49,807 nucleotides of DNA from Legionella yabuuchiae (GTDB taxonomy: Bacteria; Pseudomonadota; Gammaproteobacteria; Legionellales; Legionellaceae), in the NCBI RefSeq assembly GCF_900640115.1, contig NZ_CAAAIW010000024.1, forward strand, positions 1 to 49,807. Reading direction: 5' to 3'. Every line of letters starts with the position of its first letter. The stretch's first letter is position 1. Position numbers and translations under genes: made by a program. The notes under the pieces are model-generated. The model did no database searches and was not told the origin of the DNA. It saw only the letters and a program-made list of their open reading frames with translations. This document shows, piece by piece, positions 1 to 8,004 of the stretch.

Positions 1-13
1 TTGATTATTAAAT

Positions 14-2077
14 GTGGTATTCGTGAGTATTATTGACCAATTGTATTCCCAAGATTCTAAGAATCTAAATATGACGTTCATAAAAATGTTATATCGTTCG
101 CGCATTTTCAGTGACGATCGACGTAAACAATATCCTGGCAATGTAATTCAGTATTTATTAATGCAAGTTGAGAAGATAAATCCTGTTCTTAGCGCCAAAG
201 AAGGAGAATATACAATAGAAGAATGGATAGAATACAAGCAAGTTTGTGCTAAAAATGCGACCTCCTTAATTAATAGCAGTACCATTGATTCCTTTGCTCC
301 AAGAGACGCATCCACCTCGTTACATCGAATGGCTAAACTAACCCTCTCCAGTGTTCAACTCGATGCTTTACAAGATAAAGTTTTGCTTTTGCTTAGAGAG
401 CTCAAGTTAAAGATAAAAGATGTTAACGCACAAGATATTGCCAATAGTCTATGGGCGCTAGGAAAATTCTGTGAAAGCGGCCATTTGAATGGCGTAGAAC
501 TGAAAGAAGAGGTTTTGATATTATTGCAACAGCTTGTTTCAAAGAAAGATGCCCACGCACAACATATTGCCAATAGTCTATGGACGCTAGGAAAGCTCGC
601 TGAAAGCGGCCATTTGAATGGTGTAGAACTGAAAGAAGTGGTTTTGAGGTTATTGCAACAGCTCCTTTTAAAACAAGATGCCAACGCGCAAGGTCTTGCC
701 AACACTCTATGGGCGCTAGGAAAACTCTCTGAAAGTGCTCATTTGAATGGTGTAGAACTGAAAGAAGTGGTTTTGAGGTTATTGCAACAGCTCGTTTCAA
801 AGAAAGATGCCCACGCGCAAGAAATTGCCAATAGTCTATGGGCGCTAGCAAAACTCTCTGAAAGCGGTCATTTGAAAGGTATAGAACTGAAAGAAACCGT
901 TTTGATGTTATTGCAACAGTTCGTTTCAAAGCAAGATTCCCACGCGCAACATATTGCCAATAGTCTATGGACGCTAGGAAAACTCTCTGAAAGTGGTCAT
1001 TTGAAAGGTATAGAACTGCAGGCAGAGGTCTTGATATTATTGCAGTTCATTTCGAAGAAGGATGCCAACGCGCAAGAAATTGCCAATAGTCTATGGGCGC
1101 TAGGAAAACTCTCTGAAAGTGGTCATTTGAATGGTATGGAACTGAAAGATGAAGTTTTGATATTACTGCAACAGCTCGTTTCAAAGAAAGATGGCGATGT
1201 GCAAGCTATTGCCAATAGTCTATGGGCGCTAGGAAAAGTCGCTGAAAGCGGGCATTTGAATGGTATAGAACTGAAAAAAGAGGTTTTGATTTTATTGCAA
1301 CAGCTCGTTTCAAAGAAAAATGCCAATGCGAAAGATATTGCTAATAGTCTATGGTCGCTAGGAAAACTTTCTGAAAGCGGTCATTTGAGTGGTGTAGAAC
1401 CGAAAGAAGAGATTTTGATTTTATTGAAACAGCTCGTTTCAAAGGAAGATGCCAACACGCAAACTATGGCCAATAGTCTATGGGCGCTAGGTATTCTCCT
1501 TTGGGAAAAGCAGGTAGGTGAGGAATTACAAAATGGAATTTTTTCTTTATTAACAAACATTTTCAAAAATATAGATAAACTTACAATTGCTCAAAAAAAC
1601 CAATGTTTAATGGGTATTGGTTTACTAAAAATGGATAATAGACTGGATGTGGAGGCTTTAAGGTCTTTGATAAATAACTGTAAGCCTGAAAGCATGCTGA
1701 CCCCTAGGATCATTCAATCGTTGGTTCCCCACGGAAAAGAATATGCGTTGGAGGCGTTTGTCGACGGATTTTTTGTTGATATTTTGATCCCGGAAACAAA
1801 AGAAATTATAGAAGTTGACGGTAAGCAACATGAAAACCACTGGCAGTCTTGTCTTGATCAGTTTAGAGATAAGGTATTAACAAACAGAGGATATAAAATT
1901 CGACGAGTCTCTTCAAACTATTGTGCGACAAACGTTCCCGAGGAAAAAGCGCAGAAACCGGCTATGGGTGGTAGCAGAACCCCAAGATTTTTTGATTCTT
2001 CTCATAGGCCGCCAGAATCCGAGTGCGTTCCTCCACCTGAGCCACCCCGGCATCATACAACTGCATACCGCGGATAA
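14..2077 (+). CDS. 43-residue repeat protein with C-terminal RAP domain, paralogue 1
   Basis: Predicted helical-repeat RNA-binding protein of 687 residues. Residues 1-140 are a non-repeated N-terminal part. Residues 141-483 are eight units of 43 residues (one has 42) with the core IANSLWALGKLSESGHLNG, and a ninth unit is degenerate. Residues about 578-635 are a RAP domain: D589 in VDILIP, then E600-VDGKQH, which resembles the PD-(D/E)xK nuclease-like core of RAP and DUF559 proteins. The last ~47 residues are rich in Pro, Arg and Ser and overlap an antisense coding remnant. Repeat-plus-RAP architecture is known from FASTK and OPR-type proteins that handle organelle RNA in eukaryotes; function here is unknown and could be a host-directed effector. 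Start is GTG at 14; GTG at 23 is possible, and neither has a clear ribosome-binding site. Near-identical sister gene follows. Confidence 0.85.
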   Translation: MVFVSIIDQLYSQDSKNLNMTFIKMLYRSRIFSDDRRKQYPGNVIQYLLMQVEKINPVLSAKEGEYTIEEWIEYKQVCAKNATSLINSSTIDSFAPRDASTSLHRMAKLTLSSVQLDALQDKVLLLLRELKLKIKDVNAQDIANSLWALGKFCESGHLNGVELKEEVLILLQQLVSKKDAHAQHIANSLWTLGKLAESGHLNGVELKEVVLRLLQQLLLKQDANAQGLANTLWALGKLSESAHLNGVELKEVVLRLLQQLVSKKDAHAQEIANSLWALAKLSESGHLKGIELKETVLMLLQQFVSKQDSHAQHIANSLWTLGKLSESGHLKGIELQAEVLILLQFISKKDANAQEIANSLWALGKLSESGHLNGMELKDEVLILLQQLVSKKDGDVQAIANSLWALGKVAESGHLNGIELKKEVLILLQQLVSKKNANAKDIANSLWSLGKLSESGHLSGVEPKEEILILLKQLVSKEDANTQTMANSLWALGILLWEKQVGEELQNGIFSLLTNIFKNIDKLTIAQKNQCLMGIGLLKMDNRLDVEALRSLINNCKPESMLTPRIIQSLVPHGKEYALEAFVDGFFVDILIPETKEIIEVDGKQHENHWQSCLDQFRDKVLTNRGYKIRRVSSNYCATNVPEEKAQKPAMGGSRTPRFFDSSHRPPESECVPPPEPPRHHTTAYRG
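434..1462 (+). repeat. Tandem 129-bp coding repeat array 1 (8 units)
   Basis: Eight in-frame units, period 129 bp (43 codons), with one unit three bases shorter. Units begin at 434, 563, 692, 821, 950, 1079, 1205 and 1334. The stretch reading gccaatagtctatgggcgct is nearly invariant. Changes gather near the unit junction (codons 38-43 and 1-2) and in a second patch around codons 26-35. A degenerate ninth unit starts at 1463. High DNA identity between units points to recent expansion or homogenisation by recombination. Confidence 0.95.
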
Positions 2078-2108
2078 ACTGCGGCACGTTGGCATGTTGT
2101 ATTGTCAA
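1962..2108 (-). pseudogene. Antisense coding remnant overlapping the 3' end of RAP paralogue 1
   Basis: On the minus strand a 48-codon open frame from a TTG reads like real protein, with segments such as ANVPQFIRGMQLYDAGVAQ and AAYEKNQKILGF. The sense strand here encodes only a low-complexity Pro/Arg tail. The same segment with few changes lies at the 3' end of paralogue 2. I do not recognise the family. It is most likely the C-terminal end of a lost gene that was copied along with the RAP genes, but a small live gene cannot be excluded. Confidence 0.4.
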
Positions 2109-2136
2109 CTAACACTTAAGGCTAATTGCAAGCACC

Positions 2137-2183
2137 TGACTCGGATGGCGCGATGGGAGTCACCTCTATTGCCCTCCGAGTCA
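2137..2183. terminator. Inverted repeat between the two RAP genes
   Basis: Arms at 2137-2149 (tgactcggatggc) and 2171-2183 (gccctccgagtca) pair over 13 bases with one mismatch around a 21-base loop. It lies about 60 bases after the stop of RAP paralogue 1 and could end its transcript. There is no T-run after it, so it is not a canonical intrinsic terminator. Confidence 0.4.
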
Positions 2184-2245
2184 TAACAAATGTTCATCCC
2201 AACCAAGCAGTCCTTACTAATGATTTATCTATTTTGCCTCATTTG

Positions 2246-2254
2246 TGCTATCAT
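2246..2254 (+). promoter_or_regulatory. Candidate extended -10 promoter of RAP paralogue 2
   Basis: TGC-TATCAT forms an extended -10 element 23 bases before the GTG start. No good -35 is visible. Downstream, tttgattattaaatgtggtattcgtgagta is nearly the same as the first 31 bases of the window, so both paralogues share their start region. Confidence 0.35.
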
Positions 2255-2277
2255 CGAGTCCAATTTGATTATTAAAT

Positions 2278-4860
2278 GTGGTATTCGTGAGTATACTTGA
2301 CCAACTGTACGCCCAAGATTCTAAAAATTTAAATATAGCGTTCATAAAAACGTTGTATCGTTCTCGCCCCTTCAGTGACGATCGACGTAACCAATATCCT
2401 GGCAATGTAATTCAGTATTTATTAATACAGGTTGAGAAGATAAATCCTGTTCTTAGCGCCGAAGAAGGGAAATATACAACAGCAGAATGGATAGAATACA
2501 AGCAAGTTTGTGCTAAAAACGCGGTCTCCTTAATTAATAGCAGTACCATTGATTCCTTTGCTCCAAGAGACGTATCCACCTCGTTACATCGAATGGCTAA
2601 GCTAACCCTCTCCAATATTCAACTCGATGCTTTACAAGAGAAAGTTTTGCTTTTGCTTCACCAGTTCAGGTCAAAGATAAAAGATGCCCACGCACAAGCT
2701 ATTGCGAATAGTCTATGGGCGCTAGGAAAACTTTCTGAAAGCGGTCATTTGAATGGTGTAGAACTGAAAGAAGAGGTTTTGATATTATTGCAACAGCTCG
2801 TTTCAAAGCAAGATGCCCACGCGCAAGAAATTTCCAATAGTCTATGGGCGCTAGGAAAACTCTCTGAAAGTGGTCATTTGAATGGTGTAGAACTGAAAAA
2901 AGAGGGTTTGATTTTATTGCAACAGCTCGTTTCAAAGCACGATGCCAACGTGCAAGAAATTTCCAATAGTCTATGGGCGCTAGGAAAACTCTCTGAAAGC
3001 GGTTATTTGAATGGTGTAGAACTGAAAAAAGAGATTTTGATTTTATTGCGACAACTCGTTTCAAAGAAAGATGCCAACGTGCAAGCTATTTCCAATAGTC
3101 TATGGGCGCTAGGAAAACTCTCTGAAAGCGGTCATTTGAATGGTGTAGAACTGAAAGAAACGGTTTTGATGTTATTGCGACAACTCGTTTCAAAGAAAGG
3201 TGCCCACGCGCAACATATTTCCAATAGTCTATGGGCGCTAGGAAAACTCGCTGAAAGCGGCCATCTGAATGGTGTAGAACTGAAAGAAACGGTTTTGATG
3301 TTATTAAAACAGCTTATTTCAAAGAACGATGCGCACGCGCAAGAAACTGCCAATAGTCTATGGGCGCTAGGAAAACTTTGTGAATGCGATCATATGAATG
3401 GTGTGGAACTGAAAGAAACGGTTTTGATGTTATTGCAACAACTCGGTACAAAGAACGATGCCAACGCGCAACATATTGCCAGTAGTCTATGGGCTCTAGG
3501 AAAACTTTCTGAAAGCGGCCATTTGAATGGTGTAGAACTTAAAGAAACGGTTTTGAAATTATTGCAACAGCTCGTTTCAAAGAACGATGCCAATGCGCAA
3601 CATATTGCCAATAGTCTATGGGCGCTAGGAAAACTTGTTGAAAGCGATCACTTGAATGGTGTGGAACTGAAAGAAACGGTTTTGATGTTATTGCAACAGC
3701 TCGTTTCAAAGAACGATGCCTATGCACAAGCTATTGCCAATAGTCTATGGGCGCTAGGAAAACTCGCTGAAAGCGGTCATCTGAATGGTGTAGAACTGAA
3801 AGAAACGGTTTTGATGTTATTGCAACAGTTCGTTTCAAAGAAGGGTTCCCATGCACAAGAAATTGCCAATAGTCTATGGGCGCTAGGAAAACTCGCTGAA
3901 AGCGGTCATCTGAATGGCGTAGAACTGAAAAAAGAGATTTTGATTTTATTGAAACAGTTCGTTTCAAAGCAAGATGCCCACGCGCAAGTTATTGCCAATA
4001 GTCTATGGGCGCTAGGAAAACTCGCTGAAAGCGGTCATCTGAATGGTGTAGAACTGAAAGAAACGGTTTTGATGTTATTGCAACAGTTCGTTTCAAAGAA
4101 GGGTTCCCATACGCAAGAAATTTCCATTAGTCTATGGGCGCTAGGAAAACTTTCTGAAAGCGGTCATTTGAATGGTGTAGAACTAAAAGAAGAGGTTTTG
4201 ATTTTATTGAAACAGCTCGTTTCAAAGAACGATGTCAACACGCAAACTATGGCTAATAGTCTATGGGCGCTAGGTATTCTCCTTTGGGAAGAGGATGTAG
4301 GTGAAGAATTACAAAATGGGATTGTTTCTTTATTAACAAACATTTTCAAAAATATAGATAAATTTACCGTTCCTCAAAAAAACCAATGTTTAATGGGTAT
4401 TGGTTTACTAAGAATGGATAATCAATTGGATGTGGAGGCTTTAAGATCTTTGATAAAAAGCTGTAAACCTCAAAGCATGCTGACCCCTAGGATCATTCAA
4501 TCGTTGGTTCCTCACGGAAAAGAATATGCGTTGGAGGCGTTTGTCCACGGGTTTTTTGTTGATATTTTGATCCCGGAAACAAAAGAAATTATAGAAGTTG
4601 ACGGTAAGCAACATGAAAACCACTGGCAGTCTTGTCTTGATCAGTTTAGAGATAAGGTATTAACAAACAGAGGATATAAAATTCGACGAGTCTCTTCAAA
4701 CTATTGTGCGACAAACGTTCCCGAGGAAAAAGCGCAGAAACCGGCTATGGGTGTTAGCAGAACCCCAAGATTTTTTGATTCTTCTCATAGGCCGCCAGAA
4801 TCCGAGCGCGTTCCTCCACCTGAGCCACCCCGCCATCATACAACTGCATACCGCGGATAA
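2278..4860 (+). CDS. 43-residue repeat protein with C-terminal RAP domain, paralogue 2
   Basis: This 860-residue protein is the longer sister of the preceding gene. The N-terminal region (1-140) differs from paralogue 1 at scattered residues. Twelve full 43-residue units occupy residues 141-656 and a degenerate thirteenth follows. The RAP domain contains D762 and the E773-VDGKQH motif; the last ~47 residues are Pro/Arg-rich. The length difference from paralogue 1 (173 residues) is four repeat units plus the one codon missing in a unit of paralogue 1. Several units carry ISNS instead of IANS. Units 9 and 11 are almost identical at DNA level, evidence of recent two-unit duplication. Start is GTG, as in paralogue 1. 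An RNA-binding role follows from the architecture; target and cellular site are unknown. Confidence 0.85.
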   Translation: MVFVSILDQLYAQDSKNLNIAFIKTLYRSRPFSDDRRNQYPGNVIQYLLIQVEKINPVLSAEEGKYTTAEWIEYKQVCAKNAVSLINSSTIDSFAPRDVSTSLHRMAKLTLSNIQLDALQEKVLLLLHQFRSKIKDAHAQAIANSLWALGKLSESGHLNGVELKEEVLILLQQLVSKQDAHAQEISNSLWALGKLSESGHLNGVELKKEGLILLQQLVSKHDANVQEISNSLWALGKLSESGYLNGVELKKEILILLRQLVSKKDANVQAISNSLWALGKLSESGHLNGVELKETVLMLLRQLVSKKGAHAQHISNSLWALGKLAESGHLNGVELKETVLMLLKQLISKNDAHAQETANSLWALGKLCECDHMNGVELKETVLMLLQQLGTKNDANAQHIASSLWALGKLSESGHLNGVELKETVLKLLQQLVSKNDANAQHIANSLWALGKLVESDHLNGVELKETVLMLLQQLVSKNDAYAQAIANSLWALGKLAESGHLNGVELKETVLMLLQQFVSKKGSHAQEIANSLWALGKLAESGHLNGVELKKEILILLKQFVSKQDAHAQVIANSLWALGKLAESGHLNGVELKETVLMLLQQFVSKKGSHTQEISISLWALGKLSESGHLNGVELKEEVLILLKQLVSKNDVNTQTMANSLWALGILLWEEDVGEELQNGIVSLLTNIFKNIDKFTVPQKNQCLMGIGLLRMDNQLDVEALRSLIKSCKPQSMLTPRIIQSLVPHGKEYALEAFVHGFFVDILIPETKEIIEVDGKQHENHWQSCLDQFRDKVLTNRGYKIRRVSSNYCATNVPEEKAQKPAMGVSRTPRFFDSSHRPPESERVPPPEPPRHHTTAYRG
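2698..4245 (+). repeat. Tandem 129-bp coding repeat array 2 (12 units)
   Basis: Twelve units of exactly 129 bp begin at 2698 and recur every 129 bases, with a degenerate thirteenth at 4246. Unit-start residues run A,E,E,A,H,E,H,H,A,E,V,E, and the residue after 'SK' or 'TK' near the unit end is Q,H,K,K,N,N,N,N,K,Q,K,N. The tract WALGKLxESGHLNGVELK between these patches is almost constant. No interruption or frameshift was seen. Confidence 0.95.
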
Positions 4861-4891
4861 ACTGCGGTACGTTGGCATGTTGTATTGCCAA
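4754..4891 (-). pseudogene. Antisense coding remnant overlapping the 3' end of RAP paralogue 2
   Basis: Second copy of the remnant at 1962-2108. The minus-strand frame has 45 codons and ends three codons earlier because of a TAA. It differs from copy 1 at few residues (A-to-G, T-to-A and the leading LTI versus LAI). Similarity to copy 1 fades just outside the frame, after 4891 on the plus strand. Unrecognised family. Confidence 0.4.
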
Positions 4892-4911
4892 CTAAAATTT
4901 AAGACTAATTG

Positions 4912-4950
4912 AGACGCCTTACTTGTGATCACGGGTAAGGTAGCGCGTCT
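4912..4950. terminator. Stem-loop after RAP paralogue 2
   Basis: agacgccttac (4912-4922) pairs with gtaag and gcgtct in 4935-4950, leaving a five-base bulge in the right arm. The loop holds the palindrome gtgatcac. It may end the RAP transcript; no T-run follows. Confidence 0.35.
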
Positions 4951-5004
4951 ATGTAGATAGGACTATGCTTAAAGGCATGATTCTATTGTTATGAGGAAAC
5001 GTCT

Positions 5005-6417
5005 ATGGCCAGGGAAGTGGATGTAGCTATTATTGGTGCCGGTACCGCCGGCTTATCCGCGTATAAGGAAGTAAAAAAAAACACAAACAATGTGGTTGTT
5101 ATTGATAGGGGCCCACTTGGCACGACCTGCGCTCGTGTGGGTTGTATGCCTTCTAAAGTCTTATTGCAAGCGGCTAATTATTATCATCACCGCCACCATT
5201 TCAAAACTATGGGAATTTATGGCGCGGATTCTGTCCACGTCAAAATTTCAGACGTTCTCGCTCACGTGAGGGAGATGCGCGATCGCTTTACTCAAAGTGT
5301 GGTTGAATTCACAAAATCATTAGATGACCACTTTATTTGTGGTGAAGCTCAACTCATCGCCAAGGATTTAATTCAAGTCGGGCAACAACAAATCCAAGCG
5401 AAATCAATTATCCTTGCTACCGGATCACGCAGTGTTGTTCCGGAATCTTGGCGTTTTTTTAAAGATAAATTATTAACCAGTGAAACGATTTTTGAACAAC
5501 AAGATTTACCTAACGAACTGGCAGTTATCGGTGCGGGTAGTATTGGATTAGAATTTGGCCAGGCCTTATCTCGGTTAGGGATTAAACTTACCATTTACAA
5601 TGAAGGCAATTTTATTGGAGGGTTAACGGATCCCAAAGTCAATGAGGTGGCCGTTGATGTATTTAAAGAGGAATTTTCTTTGGTTTTAAATGAAAAAGTT
5701 TCATTAACCATGGAAAATGGCTCGTTAATGATTGTACGAGATAAAAAAACACCCATAGAAAAAGTGATTGCTGCTATCGGAAGAAAACCCAATCTTGATG
5801 GTCTAGGGCTAACAGCGCTTGGAATTGTGCACGATGAAAAAAAACTCCCTGTATTTGATAAAACTACGATGCAAATCAAGGATACTTCCTTGTTTATCGC
5901 GGGTGATGTCAACCAAGAGCGACCTTTGCTTCATGAGGCCGCGGATGAAGGCCGGATTGCTGGCTTTAATGCGGTGAATTCAACGCAATGCTTTCGCCGT
6001 CGAACCCCTCTTCGCATTTTGTTTACAGAGCCAAATATCGCTGTGATTGGACAATCGTTTAAAGAACTAAAAGAAGAAACTATTGTGATTGGTGAGGTGG
6101 ACTATTCCAATCAAGGTCGTGCTAAAATCATGCAGGAAAACAAAGGTATACTGCGAATTTATGGTAAGAAAAAAACAGGAGAGCTACTGGGTGCTGAACT
6201 CATCGCGCCTGATGGGGAACACATGGCTCATCTTTTAGCCTGGGCTATTTTCAAGAAATTAACGGCGTTCGAGGTCTTGCAAATGCCGTTCTATCACCCG
6301 GTGATCGAAGAAGGAATGCGAACAGCGTTGCGTGATTTAGCTCGTCAAGTTGAGGCACAATCCAGCTCATTTGATTTGGCTATGTGTGATAGTGAAGCCG
6401 TTCATCCATTGTCTTAA
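5005..6417 (+). CDS. Dihydrolipoyl dehydrogenase-family flavoprotein
   Basis: Cytoplasmic FAD- and NAD-dependent disulfide oxidoreductase, 470 residues, normal for the family. Visible: N-terminal FAD-binding GAGTAGLSA (residues ~11-19); redox-active disulfide in GTTCARVGCMPSK; NAD-binding GAGSIGLEF; the second FAD contact in FIAGDVN; and a C-terminal HPVIEEG that fits the catalytic His-Glu dyad (usually HPTxxE). The active-site form (CARVGC) differs from the CLNVGC of pyruvate-dehydrogenase E3 subunits, so this is probably a stand-alone paralogue. No E1 or E2 gene is next to it, and the physiological disulfide substrate is uncertain. A GAGGAAAC ribosome-binding site supports the ATG start. 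Mercuric or soluble transhydrogenase relatives are less likely. Confidence 0.85.
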   Translation: MAREVDVAIIGAGTAGLSAYKEVKKNTNNVVVIDRGPLGTTCARVGCMPSKVLLQAANYYHHRHHFKTMGIYGADSVHVKISDVLAHVREMRDRFTQSVVEFTKSLDDHFICGEAQLIAKDLIQVGQQQIQAKSIILATGSRSVVPESWRFFKDKLLTSETIFEQQDLPNELAVIGAGSIGLEFGQALSRLGIKLTIYNEGNFIGGLTDPKVNEVAVDVFKEEFSLVLNEKVSLTMENGSLMIVRDKKTPIEKVIAAIGRKPNLDGLGLTALGIVHDEKKLPVFDKTTMQIKDTSLFIAGDVNQERPLLHEAADEGRIAGFNAVNSTQCFRRRTPLRILFTEPNIAVIGQSFKELKEETIVIGEVDYSNQGRAKIMQENKGILRIYGKKKTGELLGAELIAPDGEHMAHLLAWAIFKKLTAFEVLQMPFYHPVIEEGMRTALRDLARQVEAQSSSFDLAMCDSEAVHPLS

Positions 6418-6527
6418 TGAGGTTCAGCAAATAATAGCGAGATCATCTATGTCAATTGCTCATTCAAACGTTAGTATCTTCAGGTGGAATGGGTATATTT
6501 GCTATTATCAAATTAATTTACAATACT

Positions 6528-6553
6528 AAAAGCGTCGCTGAAATTTCGCTTTT
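6528..6553 (+). terminator. Weak terminator-like stem-loop
   Basis: AAAAGCG (6528-6534) and CGCTTTT (6547-6553) form a 7-bp stem with a 12-base loop ending in four T, between the flavoprotein gene and the hydrolase. An extended -10 (TGCTATTAT, 6500-6508) lies just upstream, so the hairpin could instead be in the leader of the hydrolase transcript. Confidence 0.35.
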
Positions 6554-6607
6554 GGGATAACTTACGCGATGCTTCTAGGATATTATACTATTCATACAGG
6601 AATAAAT

Positions 6608-7822
6608 ATGAACCCGATCAGCCGAGGATCAATACAAATAAAAGGATTTGACAATCCTGAAATGGATTTTCAGTTACTACGACAGCTCGGAGCCACCTCT
6701 GCGAACGCTGCATCGGTAGGTGAGTGCTTCAATATTGCTGATAAAATACGAGAGGGTAACACCGAAGACTGGGTAAAAGCTTTTGAGCAACAAGCGACCT
6801 GGCAAAAAGAAGATGGTCTTGAGCGATTAAGAAAAAATCATGTGGTTAGTGGCCGACAACAATTATTTAAAGCGTGTAATTCTTTTCGTGCGGCTGAATA
6901 TTACACCTCGACGCTTTCTGAACATCACAGGCGATTGGGGTTGAGCTCTGCAGAATGTTTTGTCACTGCAATAGGCTCTATGGATGTTCATTTTGAAAGT
7001 CATTCACTCCCGTATAAACATATTTATCTTCCCGTTTATTTTATTTCTCCTGAGAACGATGGCCAGAAGCGCAAAACCATTTTAATTGTAAATGGGTTTG
7101 ATGGCACCTTAGAGGAGTCATTTTTCATGAATGGCCTAGCAGGTATCGAACGTAACTATAATGTGATTTTATTTGCAGGTCCAGGACAAATGGATATCTT
7201 TAGAAATGACCCAGATACGTATTTCGAGCCTGATTTTGAGCATGTTGTTGCCAAAGTCATTGATGCCTTTGAGTTTCGCGAAGAAGTGGATATGGAGCGC
7301 TTAGCGCTATTAGGTATTAGTATTGGAGGTTATTTTGCGACTAGGGCGGCAAGTCATGAGCCAAGAGTTAAAGCATTAATCGCCAATTCACCCGTGCTTG
7401 ATGTGCATGCGTATTTATCTTCATTTACTGGAATGGATCCTGCTGAGATGTCAGATTCTGATGATTTTACAATAAATGATCTAAAAAATATTCCAGATGC
7501 TGAATTTCCAGAAGAGCTTAAAGTTCGTAGCGAACAATTAATGATTCGATACGGTCGCCGTTCCTTTAAAAATACCTTTATTTATATGAGGGAGTTTAAC
7601 GTTGGAGAGGCTTTAAATAATATCGACTGCCCTAGTCTTGCTTTAATCGGAGAAGGTGAGGGACCTGAGCCTAAGAGACAATATGAGGAGTTTTGTAAAA
7701 CACTAAATGCCAATTGTTATCAATTCACTGATTTTGAAGGCGCGAGTTCTCATTGTCAGGTTGGAAACGCAGCTTTTGCCAGTGCAGTGATGTACGATTG
7801 GTTAGATGATTTATACCCGTGA
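6608..7822 (+). CDS. Alpha/beta hydrolase
   Basis: Predicted cytoplasmic serine hydrolase of 404 residues; substrate unknown. Residues ~1-130 are a helical N-terminal extension. The hydrolase core follows, with an oxyanion-side NGFDG (162-166), the nucleophile elbow GISIGG (Ser238) and a C-terminal SSHCQVGN with likely catalytic His382. The large N-terminal region before the core resembles FrsA or 2,6-dihydropseudooxynicotine-hydrolase-type enzymes. The frame is open 13 codons further upstream (ATG at 6569), but ATG 6608 has an AGGA eight bases ahead and gives the more natural start. It stands alone between short intergenic gaps, so context gives no hint of pathway. Confidence 0.8.
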   Translation: MNPISRGSIQIKGFDNPEMDFQLLRQLGATSANAASVGECFNIADKIREGNTEDWVKAFEQQATWQKEDGLERLRKNHVVSGRQQLFKACNSFRAAEYYTSTLSEHHRRLGLSSAECFVTAIGSMDVHFESHSLPYKHIYLPVYFISPENDGQKRKTILIVNGFDGTLEESFFMNGLAGIERNYNVILFAGPGQMDIFRNDPDTYFEPDFEHVVAKVIDAFEFREEVDMERLALLGISIGGYFATRAASHEPRVKALIANSPVLDVHAYLSSFTGMDPAEMSDSDDFTINDLKNIPDAEFPEELKVRSEQLMIRYGRRSFKNTFIYMREFNVGEALNNIDCPSLALIGEGEGPEPKRQYEEFCKTLNANCYQFTDFEGASSHCQVGNAAFASAVMYDWLDDLYP

Positions 7823-7866
7823 TCGTTCAAAATGCGTGTTTTTACGCGCCTTTATTGTTTGTCCTA

Positions 7867-7922
7867 CTGCATTTTAAAAAGCGAGTAATGGCTCATTTCC
7901 TTGCGAGTTTTTTAAAATGCAG
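7867..7922. repeat. Perfect 14-bp inverted repeat
   Basis: ctgcattttaaaaa (7867-7880) and tttttaaaatgcag (7909-7922) are exact reverse complements around a 28-base loop that carries gcgag twice in the same direction. It lies 45 bases after the hydrolase stop. It may be a transcription end or the footprint of a small mobile repeat. Confidence 0.5.
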
Positions 7923-8004
7923 CACGGCGGAAAAGAAAAAGCATACATCACGCATTTTGGAAGATCACGGGTATATAAATTAATCCATTTACAGGGGAAT
8001 TTTT

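Noticed and set aside
434-4245. CRISPR array
   Set aside because: Units are 129 bp, contiguous, in frame and coding; there are no unique spacers and no cas genes.
434-4245. Ankyrin, TPR or Sel1 repeats, common in Legionella effectors
   Set aside because: Period is 43 residues and the core IANSLWALGKL fits none of them; the RAP domain at the end points to the FASTK/OPR type.
355-4349. Several minus-strand open frames of 60-168 codons across the RAP genes
   Set aside because: They are periodic shadows of the 129-bp repeats; their products repeat in step with the sense units and have no start signals.
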